A DNA stretch of 64,000 bases from Stichopus chloronotus (Eukaryota > Echinodermata > Holothuroidea > Aspidochirotida > Stichopodidae). Position 1 is the first letter of the stretch. The number at the start of each line of letters is the position of its first letter. The translations under genes were made by a program, and so were the position numbers. Positions 37,045 through 49,235 of this stretch are shown one piece after another. The stretch spans positions 3,800,820 to 3,864,819 of the forward strand of contig CM037843.1 of assembly GCA_021234535.1 (NCBI GenBank). The letters are read 5' to 3'. Under the pieces are notes generated by a model. The model saw only the letters and a list, made by a program, of their open reading frames with translations, was not told the DNA's origin and did no database searches.

Positions 37045-37433
37045 CAGTGGCGGCGCCAGGATGTCAGACTTGGGGGGGGGGGGGCAAACTGAGGGCAGAG
37101 GAAAATATTGGGGGGCAAAGGTTTTCGCGCAGTGCGAAACCGAGTGCTAACTGAGGCCATGCGGGTGGGTTCCAGGGCCCCGTCTTAGGGCCCCTTGTGG
37201 GGTCCAGGGGGCGAAGCCCCCGGAAGCTCTGAGGTTGTAGCATATCTGTGGGTGGAAAATTAAGTCCCAAGAGAGGTATATTATTTATTTTTGTATTATT
37301 TATCTTTTCGGTTGACCGTACTCCAAGGTTCCCAACTTTTTTCTTTGGAAACTGGGGGGGGGGGCAACTGGGGGGCAAGGAAACAGTCTGGAGGGGCAAA
37401 TGCCCCCTCATGCCCCCCGTAGCGCCGCCACTG
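37045..37433. mobile_element. hAT-like MITE with intact 8-bp target duplication
   Basis: Both ends carry the 12-base inverted repeat CAGTGGCGGCGC. The element is flanked on each side by TCCAACAG (37037-37044 and 37434-37441). An 8-bp duplication and CAGTGGCG-type ends are marks of the hAT superfamily. The 389-bp interior is G-rich with several G-runs (near 37073, 37110 and 37357) and contains CAGGGGGCGAAGCCCCCGG. It encodes no transposase, so movement would depend on another element. The intact duplication suggests a fairly young insertion. Confidence 0.88.
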
Positions 37434-37788
37434 TCCAACAGGCATCAACTGATTTTTATGAATACATGTTAAAACCAGTTAAAATCAACAGATACCTGTT
37501 AATTACCTGTCAAAACCCGTGACCTGGAATTTTCTCCTGGGACGTCACAGGGACAGCTAGAGGTCTATATGAGCTAGCTATACCGAAATACTGTACATAT
37601 GTAAGCATCAGACCACGGAGTATGGGAACTATTTGGGTCAGGACGGGGCCGCTCGTATATTTGTAAAGGACTCTGGTAAAACCACGACAGTTGGCACAGA
37701 ATGTTAGGACCAATCAATTCTTCGTTTACGCAAGAAGGTTAGGGGTTGGCCAATCACAATGATGAGAGCATATATCACATCTACTGTC

Positions 37789-38000
37789 AGGGGCGGAATT
37801 TGATGTCCGAAAGTGGGGGGGGGGGGAAACCTGACAAACGACGCCGAAGGCGCAGCGCGATCGCGAATCGCTCGGCCCAACGGCGTGGGGTCCAAGGGCC
37901 AGCCTAAGGGCCCCTGGTGGGGTACAGGGGCAAAGCCCCAGTGGAGGTCCAGGGGGCCAAAGTCCCTGAAGCTCATGGGTATACGCGATTGCAGGCATCA
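37789..38000. repeat. G-rich repeat related to the neighbouring hAT-like MITE
   Basis: It begins CAGGGGCGGAATTTGATGTCC, has a G-run near 37817, and carries CCTGGTGGGGTACAGGGGCAAAGCCCC, which resembles the CTTGTGGGGTCCAGGGGGCGAAGCCCCC block at about 37190. This suggests a second, diverged element of the same type. I could not find a matched 3' end or duplication with certainty. Confidence 0.5.
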
Positions 38001-39562
38001 AAATAATGCATTTTAGCTGCAACTTCAAACTACATAAGGTGTTAACTTTAAACCATTCGTATGACTAACGTCGGCCGGAATCGATAATGTAGATAATAAA
38101 GCGTTAAACAAAATTTTCAAAAAGATGCAGATTATTATCTGCAGGTTTTCAAAACGTTTGAGATATATTTCCCCAAATGTGTTCGTACTTCCACTCACTA
38201 TCATGTAAGCAATGTGGTTTTTTAATTAACTACACCTGCATACGTTACTTATACGGTGTAGTCCGACTATACACGTTTTTGACAATACCTTTTCATTCAC
38301 ATCTACGTTCATTCTGATTCTAATGTAAGGCTCCTGTACGTAGTACGTCTATCAGAGTCAGAACTGATGATTGAGTAAGTTTTAAATCTATTGTGCGTGC
38401 GTACCGTGCGTCATAGCCTAGGAATGTAGACTTCCAAGTTTTTAGTAAAGACAACGTAGACTTTCAACTAAAAATGAAAACTGCAAAGGTGCAACATGTT
38501 ACATTACACACCGTTGGACGATCATTCAGTGGGCCTATATCGCCTGTGTAAACATTTTACAACCTTTGGAAAGTATCACTCTCGCATCTCAGTCTATTCC
38601 CTTTAGTAGCCTACTGCTGTAACAAAATCGCAACACTAACCGAATTAAGACGAAGGCCTTTTAAAAAAAAAACTAAGTTCGGGAAAAAAGTTTTTTTTTT
38701 TTGGGGGGGGGGGGGACAAGTGCCCTCCTTGCCCCCGTAATCCCACCTATGCCTACTGCAGAAGGTAACAGTAGCCTATACGTAGCCATACGTTCTGTGC
38801 CACGTCACACTCGTAATATTCACTGACTACATGATCACGGAAAAGAAGCAGATCATCTATTTTCGAGTGTTACTCTCAAAATTAGTTTAACACTCAAGTC
38901 TCGGTGTTCTTCCAGCAGTACACACTGATGGGGGAACAGTTAGTAGATGAGATAGCTGCTTTGGACTAACGTAGCACAAAAGTGTTAATTAACATAAGGG
39001 ACTCCAGTTGGCACCGTCTGTGAATGTAGAGTTGGTTGTTACTAGGAGAAAAGGAAGAGAATTCAAGGACTATAAATGACCTTTTAACCACCTCGCAGCT
39101 GAGAATCTGGAACGTTAATTGATAAATGTGAGAGATACTTGACTAAATGGCACTGAATTCTTCACGGTATTCAAGGTTGTAATCATTGGTCACAGTAACA
39201 ACATTAAGGTGTAACATCGGAACTCAGATCGTGATAGCTGCTTTATGAACGATTCAAGGACGTGAACGTGAAATACATTGAGAATACACATCTTGGCGCG
39301 TATATAATCAAAGCGTACGGTTCATATAAGGTTATCTCCGAACTTTTCATTTCGGCCAGTTACCAACACAACATATCCGGATTACATTATGTTCCACAAA
39401 CTTGATTATCAATATCAATAGATTAAATCGGGAATATGAAATGGTCCTTTGGCGTTCAATAAATGCAGGATATGGTCGAGTAGCAGACTCGAGGACAGTT
39501 TCTGCACAGCTTTGACGGTTTGCGGGCAAATTCCGCAAAGCCAGTCATCGAATTCATCAGAG

Positions 39563-42500
39563 ATGACTACAATTCGACCATTTACTTGTGAAGATCTGTT
39601 CAAGTTCAACAATGTGTGAGTGGACGTAGCCGGTTTTTAGTATATTTTCCTGTGACAAAAAAGTACAGATCGCACTGAGCACAGTACACTATTGTTGTGA
39701 GTGCGTTAGAAAACGTGCAGCTTAATGTAGCTAACCAATTACGCGAAGTTAATGTTGCCGAAACTTGAAGTTGAACTAAGTTTGACTTTTGAGTTTGAAG
39801 CAGGACAAAACCGTCTAATAAACTTACTATTTTCATATTATGACGTCTAGGTAGGAGGGTCTGCAAAATGATCACGACTAGAGGAACATTCAAACTCAGT
39901 GTTAGCACATCCGCAGGATGCACAGTGGTCAGCAGTAGCCACTGTAGTGCACAGGCGGTCCTAGCGTTAAGTATACACTATTACACCTATATATATATAT
40001 AATAAGACAGGAAGAATATCACCCCAAGCTACATTTTATTCTAGGGGTAAGCAAAATTTGCAATTGATTGATTTGGTTCTGCTCTTTAATTGACGGCAAA
40101 TTTGAAAACTGCAGAGTACTAGCCAAGCTCATATTAATATGCATACAGCATACAGTACACATGGCAAAGTGATTTGATTACGCATGTGGAGGAGATTTAA
40201 ACAAGATGTGGGAGGGGCTAGAAGTAGGAGTAAATTGTTGAGAATTTGAAATGTCTGGGTCGATAAGTGACTGCCTTTATGTTTTCACTCACCAAAGTTC
40301 TGCTGTATGTTGATGTGAGGCAGATTGAGTCCCTGTTTTGATCCAATCCATTTAAAATTCATTTGGTGCAACCATCGAATACACTGCTACCTGGAGGTAT
40401 GGCCTAGCATACAATGCCGACTCCTGTACACACTGTGTTGCCAGAATTACACTTCTAGTTATCATGATCAGGAAACCAGAAGCCACGTTCTTGCACCGCG
40501 AATCTGCGCATCCTCAAATCCACTCTAAACTATTGGCGGAAAACATATTTTTCTGCAATGATGTGTCTTTCTCAAAATGATAAACGTACCTTTCAAAACC
40601 TTAAAAATAATATACGCACATCATAGGGAAACACATTTCACATCACATCCACACACTGATGAATCCGCTCGAAAATATTAGTTGTGGACTATAAATATAA
40701 CCTGAGTTCTCAACCAGAAACTGATGTGGAGTTTTCTTTTAGTGAAAAAGTATGCTCTTTCATTTAGAAACCTGTTGCCCCTGGATTATTCCTGTCAGCA
40801 AAGAACCACAGAGTGATTCTGTTTCCTTCTCAAACTGTGTGTGATTGTGATCTATTTAAAATGTGGATTGTATAAAAGTAACTTCTTAGTACAGGGACTA
40901 GGGATTCAGATTTTAATTCATGATTTTTCTTTCTTGCAGGAACCTTGATCCACTAACGGAAACTGTATCCTTGAAAAGCACAATGACCAAGTGTGTCAGG
41001 ATGTGGTATTTGCTAACCATTGACAAACTGATCATGCCATACTGTATGTTACAGTATAAGTGATTTTGTGTCTGAATAGAATTTCAAGACCCTTTGAATT
41101 TTTTTTAGAACTTGGCTCAAGGTTGTCGATGGTATTGTTCCATTTTTACCTTGTGGAATTTGAAAATCAGATTTAAAAATATGTTGAACCTAATGTGGGC
41201 ATGCAAAGTGAATTATCGAGTAAAATGCAAAATAAATTCTAAGGTAAGGTGTGCGAAGTAAATTATTTAGTACATTATCAAATGGTCACAAGTGGGACCA
41301 TATTGAGTGTGTAGAGTTGCTACCTCACTCATCCTTGTTTATTAGTTTCACCAGAGTGGATAGTTGATTCACGCCCAGCTTGCTGTACTGTATGGACCAG
41401 CATTATCTATTTCTTTAAACCAGTCTTTTAAAGTAGCTTGCTGTGAAGAATATGTACCTGTTTGACATGTTAACGGAATCCTACTCTGGTTTCAGTTTGT
41501 CAAGATAGTTACCACCCCCAGTCACAAACAAAGAAAAACACACCGCACATACAGAAGTCTGCACAACTTGTAAGAATCAAATTAAATCTCCAAGATCTAT
41601 CAGTAGTATGTACACCTTCTTTACTTGACTTTAGAATTGAGGTCATCTTTAACAATGCTGATGTGCATATACTTGCTTTCAGCCAATGAAGATCATTGCC
41701 AGCCAGATGCATTAATTTAGCAATTACGCAAATTGTTTCACTAAATCTTACGATGCGTTGGGGTGCTGTATGTCATCAACTGCAGTACCATGTTTGAGCA
41801 GTAGGAGTCAGACAATTTCCTTAAATGCTGGCTTCTCATGCAGTATGGAATCCCATTTTATCTGCAGTACCTTGCCCACTGGCCAGAGTATTTCCATGTT
41901 TGTGAGGCACCTTCAGGACAAATTATGGGCTACAGTAAGTAATTCTCATTACTTCTTCAAATGTAAAAAGTCTGTAAGCAATCTTAGATTTGTGGGTATA
42001 AATTTACACGTACTGTATTAATGTAGGTCTTGTGTCACAACTTGACTACTTTTCCTCAGAGGTCTGTTGAATTGCTGTCTTCCAATCCTTTCCAGAAGAA
42101 AAACAGAAAAAAATGTCTTTAGTGTTGATTAGAGCAGTGCCATTATTTTGTTATAAACATCTTGATGCTCACAAGTCTAGCTGTCAGACAGCATCTTAAC
42201 AAATGCAGTTATATAGCTTTTATCACCTCCTAGGTTCACTTGGATTGGCAGGCCATAGAAGATCTATAGCAAGTATCTTTAGTATAGCAGATCATGTATG
42301 ACATCATTCGCTAATGTTGTCTTATTATTCCTGTTCGTTTGATCAGGCATGATGACATTTTTTTGTGTCCCTTAAATGTGTAAATATATAAAGTTTCATT
42401 AGTATAATCATGAAAGGGAATGTTCTCCATACATGTTGCTTTCTCCACCAGTTATGGGTAAATCAGAAGGTTCTGTGGCTCAAGAAACCTGGCACGGTCA

Positions 42501-43632
42501 CGTAACAGCTCTGACGGTTGCTCCTGAGTACAGACGCTTGGGTCTTGCTGCCAAAATGATGAATATTCTGGAAGAGGTTTCAGACAGGTTAGGGTTGATT
42601 ACAATGTCCTTGCTACCTTCGTGTCTTCTTGTATGTATAATTTCTTTTTTTCTTTGCCGAAGGTCTCTGTCCAACGTTTATTTAGGTGACTACTGAAACA
42701 TCACATGTTCATACTATTACATCATCAGAGTATCACAGTTCTATTGATGAAATGTTTTACGTAATGAAGCAATGTTTTTTATGTCACAATCAGCAACGTT
42801 TCCATTCCCTCCAGAAAGCAGTGTTTTTTCGTGGACCTGTTCGTGAGAGTCTCCAACGAAATTGCAGTTGACATGTACAAACGGCTGGGGTACACAGTCT
42901 ACAGGAGAGTCCTCGAATATTACTCTGGTGACCCAGACGAAGATGCTTTTGGTAAGTGGAAGGTTCGGAGAGCATGATCTGTGTGCTTTAACGCAGACAG
43001 ACAGTGGATGGAAAGCATCATGCTTGATATGTGTCAGTGAATGTTTACAGGTGCTGAATGGAGGTTTTGTTGACTGCATGTCAGGTATACCATCATTTTC
43101 TCCGAAAGATTGGACTACAATGTTATTCAAAGCTAATTTTTATTCATCACTCTTTGCTCTGTCGTGGCGATAACTAGTATGTGAGATTACAGACGTTTCA
43201 GTAATGGATTGAGACTCTGTATTCATGCAAGAGCAATATTTCTCCTTGCCTTGGCTTATTTTAATATTTTACTATCTGCTTGTTCCTGAAATTTTAATGT
43301 TTATATTAACACATGTAGTTAGTATCTTTTAAAACTTCTCTAAATTTGGTTGTAATGGTGCAAAGATAAAATTTGCTCTGTTGAGAAATTTCTGTTATTC
43401 ACTCATATCTACATGTCTATCTGTATCCCCAGTCCTTGAAGAATTTGGAGGGGGGAGGCAATGTCCTCTTTTCACCTTTGTGCTCCTTCTCTCACTTAAG
43501 AAATAATCTCTTTTACATTTTATAATGTTCACTGGATTTATTTCAGATATGAGGAAGGCTCTGAGGAGGGACACAGAGATGAAGTCTGTAATACCACTGA
43601 AGGAACCAGTCCGACCGGAGGATGTCGAATGA
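39563..43632 (+). CDS. NAA20: N-alpha-acetyltransferase 20, NatB catalytic subunit
   Basis: NAA20 with its NAA25 partner forms NatB, which acetylates nascent proteins that begin Met-Asp, Met-Glu, Met-Asn or Met-Gln at the ribosome. Six exons: 39563-39615, 40940-40964, 41844-41934, 42452-42587, 42815-42951, 43547-43632. Phases agree and total 528 bases, 175 residues (human 178). The protein begins MTTIRPFTCEDLFKFNN, continues NLDPLTET and YGIPFYLQYLAHWPEYF, and has the GNAT acetyl-CoA loop YRRLGLAAKM near residues 83-92. FFVDLFVRVSNEIAVDMYKR, EYYSGDPDEDAFDMRKAL and the end PVRPEDVE are diagnostic. Exon 2 is a 25-base microexon with a weak donor (GTATCC). Intron 1 holds a family M MITE. No break is seen. 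Confidence 0.96.
40017..40268. mobile_element. MITE family M, copy 4 (NAA20 intron 1)
   Basis: It begins ATATCACCCCAAGCTACA and ends GTCTGGGTCGATAAGTG, with internal blocks TTAATTGACGGCAAATTTGA and TTTGATTACGCATGTGGAGG shared with copies 1-3. Its ends are more decayed than those of copy 2. Confidence 0.7.
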
Positions 43633-44276
43633 CAATGAGCAGGTAGACGCCACCTCAAGCCATTTAGAGCTGCATGAAAACCAGCAAGAACAGTAGCTGA
43701 AAAAAGAGAATCTTTGCAGACTTTATTCCATGGCCCCATTTCAGTATTTGTCAGTGAGGCATTGATATTGTGTGCAATTCTGCAGAAATCAATAGGATAT
43801 CATCCCAAGTCCGAGGGCTTCTGTCCTTGAACAGGGCCATGTATTGTGTTAATGGTGAAACCTACTCCATACCACAGTCCTTACCCTGCCTTCCCCAAAA
43901 GTTCAGTCAATAGCCAGTCTGCCATGTTAGGTCATCATTCCTCACAGTTTAGAATAGTCCAGCTATGTCTACCATAGTTTCCATGAACAATCTATTTCAT
44001 CAAATCTATGCTTCTTGACCAGTCTTTCTTTGATATAGTTGAGAACATAGAAGGTAAATTTTGGTGGAGCAATGTGAACTTAGCAAGTTAGCATTAAAGT
44101 TACGAGATTTCTCATGCAGTTTTCTGACTGACTTTAAAAAGTTGTAACCAGGGTAGCATGCCAACAAAACAGTACAGAATGCCATATCGTTGTTCACATA
44201 GTTGCTGAATTTCGGATCTAGTGCAAACACTAGTTAGTACATCCAATGTTAAGTTAAAGATGTTGTTACCTTGCAA

Positions 44277-44282
44277 AATAAA
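44277..44282 (+). terminator. Candidate polyadenylation signal for NAA20
   Basis: AATAAA lies about 650 bases after the NAA20 stop in AT-rich DNA. A second AATAAA at 45572-45577 is a possible distal site. Confidence 0.35.
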
Positions 44283-46138
44283 ATCAAACAAATTTAAACA
44301 TTAAGAGCAACCATTTTTAAGGTCTGTTTTAGTATACACTGCCACTCACTCAGTGGATACACAAATATCTCCTCTGCATGTTTCCATTCTCATTCTGTGT
44401 ACATGTTAAATGACAACTATGACATTAAGAATCTGCTTTATTCCCTCCAATTTTAGCATGCTATTTCTGAGAAAGTATTTCCAGTGATCACACAAATCCA
44501 GTGTGCCTTTCATATTTTGGTGCATGCCTTGAACAGTCTTTAATCACAGCAGGGATTGAGCAATGTACTTATGATTAGGTGTGCAGTTTAGTTATGGAAA
44601 TGAAGCAAGTGTCAATTATTTGTTAATATGGATAATACCAGACAGTAACTTTTTAAGAAGACCACATTTCTTTGACCTTAACATCATAGCATGGTAACAT
44701 TGGTGGGGATACAGCAGGTCTTTAATCTCAACTTGTTTGTATGGCTTGTAATAGCATAACTGCTCTGCAATCTTACCTTGGAATCAAAAGTTTTCATTGC
44801 TGTTCCAACAAAGGCATGCAGTCATTATGTAGGACAAATTTTCGAAGAAGATATCTCTTTGTAGATTTATGCAAAGTGCAATCTGCCCTAGATAATGAGT
44901 GCATCATTTTGTAAATAGTTTGAGGAGGGATCTACCTGGGAGTGTACTTACAAGCATCTTAATTTGCTGTTTCTACCTATTGTCAATGTACTATTGCTGC
45001 TACTCTCAGCTCTAGGAAATAATTAATACTGTTTAGCATTTTTCAAGTTTGATTGTGTCTATTTTTCTTAGATTATGTCGATTGATCCTTTTGTATTTGC
45101 AACTCAAGAGATACAAAGAAAACTGAAAATGGAGAAAGAGACTGCTAGGAGAGGTTTTTATAGACATTGCAGTCTAGGGCCATGCATTTAGCTGACTTGC
45201 ATCCTGTGTAAGATACTGAAGTCAAATGCTTTTTTCCACTGTCTCCCAAATACAGTACATCAAACAGTCAGTAGTTGAAAATATCATTTTCAGCTCACCA
45301 AGTTCCTCAAAAATTTGCTCAGTATTATGTACATGGCTTACTTGAAAGTTGGCAAAGAGAGACCACATGTATATGGAATGCAAGGCATAAGCCTCTGCAT
45401 GATCACCAAGATTTTGAAAAGCCTGCTTTAATGACAGTGTCACACCTGAAACAAGAAAATTTGTGCTGCCAGTAGCTGTACTTTTGTTTGTAAGGAAATA
45501 GTTATTTCATAACTCTTTTTAGTCATTTTTGTTGAAGAAACAGCAAAGTAATATGTGTTCTTGTCATTGTGAATAAAACCATACTTAATCTCAATTTTCA
45601 CAAAAACCGCCATCACCTGCTGTTTTATTTCTAGTTTTCTTTGTTTGTTTTTTATTTATTTTTTCCTAATGACAAATCTGTCATTTTGAGTACAAAGAAT
45701 ATATGCTGCAGTCTAAAATGAAGGGTATGTGCACAGCATTGGTGGTAAAAGGTCTCCTTTGTTACCTTATTATGCTCAGAATGCAAACCTCATGGATGTA
45801 TGCATTTGGTCCCATATGATACTTTAACCAAATTTTCAGAGACTGTAAATGAATTGAACTGTGTGAAGGACAATACTTGTTATTTAAAATAAATGTGGGT
45901 ACTGACCTCTACACTTCAGCAGGTAATGATTGCTTGAAGTTTATATAATGCACTCTTCTCTTTTCATAGGATATGATGCACTGACATAAGTGATGAACAC
46001 ATTGAAGTTTTGAAGGCCTCAACAAGGAAACAAAAATTGCACCTGATACAGGCATTTCTGTGAAAGTTGAATAAAAATAAATCATTTTTGAATATCTGCC
46101 CCTTTTGTTAGCATTCCAGATTATGTTGTGGCATGAAA

Positions 46139-46830
46139 CAGTGGTGGAGGTAACAGTTTTCAGTCAGAGGGGTTGAGAATGGCTTTATAATGCTGTATAA
46201 TTGAAATATCCATTGCTCTTCAAAGATATTAAAGAGGTGGGGAGTGGAGGCAGGACTATCTAAGTGGAGCACCACCATCTGTTGGCGCAGTGCATATAAG
46301 AAAATGTTGGATTTTCAAACTCCCCAGATGGCGTTACTAAGCACATCCCGGGTGTTATATGCTGCATGTGCATAGTCCTGAACTAGGAATCTCCTGTTTA
46401 CATATTTTTAAATTAAAGAAAGCAAATTTAAAAATGGTAGTACATATCAGATGGGTTGAGGTGATACAGGATTCATAACAAATTATGCATCCTCTTTCAC
46501 ATATGGTAGGAGCACTTGGCAAATATTTTTTTTTGGGGGGGGGACATGTCTTGAGCCCCACACTGTGTTCATTGGACAGTGGAGTCACAGGGGTTGTTTA
46601 CAGGGCGTCAAAAGACTCGAAGTGCGCCTCTGGAGTGGAGCTAGATTTTTCTTACTAGGCATGGGACATGAATGAGTCCACATCAAGGAGTGTGATAGGA
46701 AAATACAATATGGCTCTGTTACATTGGTACACTCAGAATTTTGGAATAGAGGTGACCTAAGAATTGTTTGAAGACTAAGAGGAGCACCAGCATCGGAGTG
46801 CAGTGTACCGTATTGATACATGAGTGCAGT
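46139..46830 (+). repeat. Dispersed repeat family R4, long copy A
   Basis: It begins CAGTGGTGGAGGTAACAG and carries ACTATCTAAGTGGAGCACCA, CATATAAGAAAATGTT, ATTATGCATCCTCTT and GGAGCACTTGGCAAATATT. All recur in order at 48336-49235. The 5' end resembles hAT-type ends, but no reverse-complement 3' end was found, so the boundary is approximate. Confidence 0.6.
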
Positions 46831-47469
46831 TCAGGCCCGTATGTAGCCTTTTCAGTAGGGGGGGTTCTACTTTACAACAAGTGGAACATTTTACCCGACA
46901 ATTATGACCAACAAATTAAAACTCATACATGTTGCTAATGTAGGCCTACTGTCATAAACTAAGCGGAACTCCAGATCTTGTGGATGAGGGGGGGGGGATC
47001 GTCCGAACCCCATGGACCCCCCTGAATATGGGTCTCTTAATGCGCCTTTGTGTAGCATGCATAACCAAGCCCTACAGAGTTCTATCGTAAGTGGTCCAGG
47101 TGCAGGAATAGTCATCTCCCAGGCAGTGTTTGATGTCACAGAGAGCGGTCACGAGTCCGGTCTTGGCAGTGGCGTCGCTAGGAATTTTCCATATGGTACA
47201 ATTCCCCAGGCAGTTTCATGGGAACCTCCAAAGGGAATAAATACCACAGCGAATGTATGGGAAGCCATTGGTTTCTATGAGACTTTCAGCATTCGGCCCC
47301 ATAACTTTCCCATGAAAATTGCTCGAATTCCATGTCAAGTCCTAGTGACAATGAATGGGAATTGATGGGATCCCATTAGATCACACTGCAATGGGACTGA
47401 ATTAAAATTTTCTCCTGCATCAAGGGTTGGGGTGAAGGGACAAAAAACTTTGGCTTTACAACCTCCCCC

Positions 47470-47570
47470 CCCCTTCCATGGCCGGGAATGGCACTTCCCG
47501 GGTTTCATAAATTGTATGTAAATATCCAGCCTTGAAACAGGAGTGATGTCTGCAATTTCTCACTTAATGA
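47470..47570 (+). repeat. Repeat family R4, short fragment
   Basis: The blocks ATGGCCGGGAATGGCACTTC and CCTTGAAACAGGAGTGATGT match the middle of copies A and B, near 46330 and 48735. Confidence 0.55.
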
Positions 47571-48335
47571 AAAAACATCAATCAATGAAAACATGATAAT
47601 TTGGATAGCTTCATTTCTTCACTCAAGAGGATTTAACAGTTGAAAACTTGCTTGGTTTCTTTTTCTATACAAAAATGGGTACTGTTCCAATAAGGCAAAA
47701 GTCAAATGACCTGAATCTGCACAGTTTTACAACAGAGAATCTCAGGTAGCTTCTGATTATTTTACGAACTTAGTGTCTTCCATAGCATAATTAGGAAAAT
47801 GTTGACAGTCCAAATTAAAGAGTTAATCCAGAGGAAAATATCGCTTTTTGACTAAATATGGGGGATATTTACATATGTATTACAGAAAGACCTATATAGA
47901 AACGGATGGGCCGCGGAACTGAAACCCAAAGAAAACTAAATGTGCATGACGGAGAATACCGATCAGTGAGGTGGGGAGGGGGGGGGGTGATATTCTTCCC
48001 CTACCCCCAGGTCTGGGAAGAACATCCTTCTAGTCCCCCCCCCCCCTCACACCGAATGACGCCTGTGGATATTCCTAGCGTTGATACAGAATAGTGATTG
48101 CTGCTTCTTGTGGACAGCAAGGTTTTATGCTTTAAAAATAAGTACTAACAAAGGTTGCATTTTTTCCAGACTGGTGACTAAACTCGGCCAGATTTGTTGG
48201 ACTTGATCTTGGCTCTTAGTGGGATCTAAATGTATCGGACTCCGTCTAGTGAACTCGAAACCATTGACTTGGCCTTCGTCTAGGACAGAGCTGTTCTACG
48301 AGGGAGGGGGGGGGGGGGGTTAGGCAGTGGCGGAG

Positions 48336-49235
48336 CTAAAACTTTCAGTCTGAGGGGGAGAAAATGGCTTTTAGGGTCGCTGTATAAAAGAAACACCCAC
48401 TTCTCTTTAAACACACCGAAGGAAGCGGGAAAACTGGAGGGCTGATGAGTACGGCATTTTCTCCTCCAACTCCACGAACATTGTATGTATGTGCATGAAG
48501 GTTAGTCAAACGGTGACAGATCAGAACTTATTCAGTGAAAAAGAAACATGTAAAACGGCAACTTTATTGTTTATCCAAATTGATCAATAAGGTCGTACAG
48601 TTTAAGGTAAAATGAAGTCAAATACCATTTGTCGCGGTCTGTTCTATATACGAAACTCTAGGGACTATCTAAGTGGAGCGCCACCATCTGTTCTCGGGTA
48701 GCATATAAGAAAATGTTAGTTTTTCGAACTCCCCGGATGGCCGGAAATGGCACTTCCTGAGTGTTATAATCTACACAGTCTTGAAACAGGCATCTCATGT
48801 TTGTAATTTGTTAAATGAATGAGAGCCAAAGTAAATCTATGAAATTGCTAATACATATAAGATGGGTTGAGCTGATGCAAGAATCATAAATGATGTATCC
48901 TCTTTTACATATTCTTGGAGCACTTGGCAAATATTTGGGTGGGATGAACATATACTTAGTCCCACACTTTTTTCATTGGACAGTGGAGTCAGAGCGACCG
49001 CTTGCAGTGGTCAAGACTCGAAATGCGCGGCTATGAGTGTAGCTTATTTTGTTTTCTACTGAGCCTGGGATATGGATTAGGGGACATCAACGAGTGTGAT
49101 ACAGAAACACAGCATCCCCCTGTTGCATTGGCTCAGTCAGAATTTTTGGTGTGAGGAATAGGTGTAAACTGAGAATTGTTTGAAGACTGTGTCTAAGAGA
49201 GGCGCCATCATAATTTAGAGTGAGCGTGCCAGAAA
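48336..49235 (+). repeat. Dispersed repeat family R4, long copy B
   Basis: It begins CAGTGGCGGAGCTAAAAC, then GGACTATCTAAGTGGAGCGC, CATATAAGAAAATGTTAG, GGCCGGAAATGGCACTTCC and CTTGAAACAGGCATCTCATG. The order matches copy A, with about 200 additional bases near its start (48420-48650). It is non-coding. Confidence 0.6.

Noticed and set aside
37789..38735. A full second hAT element from CAGGGGCGGAATTT to ...TAATCCCACCTATG
   Set aside because: The two ends match only loosely as inverted repeats and the flanking 8-mers (TCTACTGT, CCTACTGC) differ at two positions; only the 5' G-rich part was kept as a repeat.
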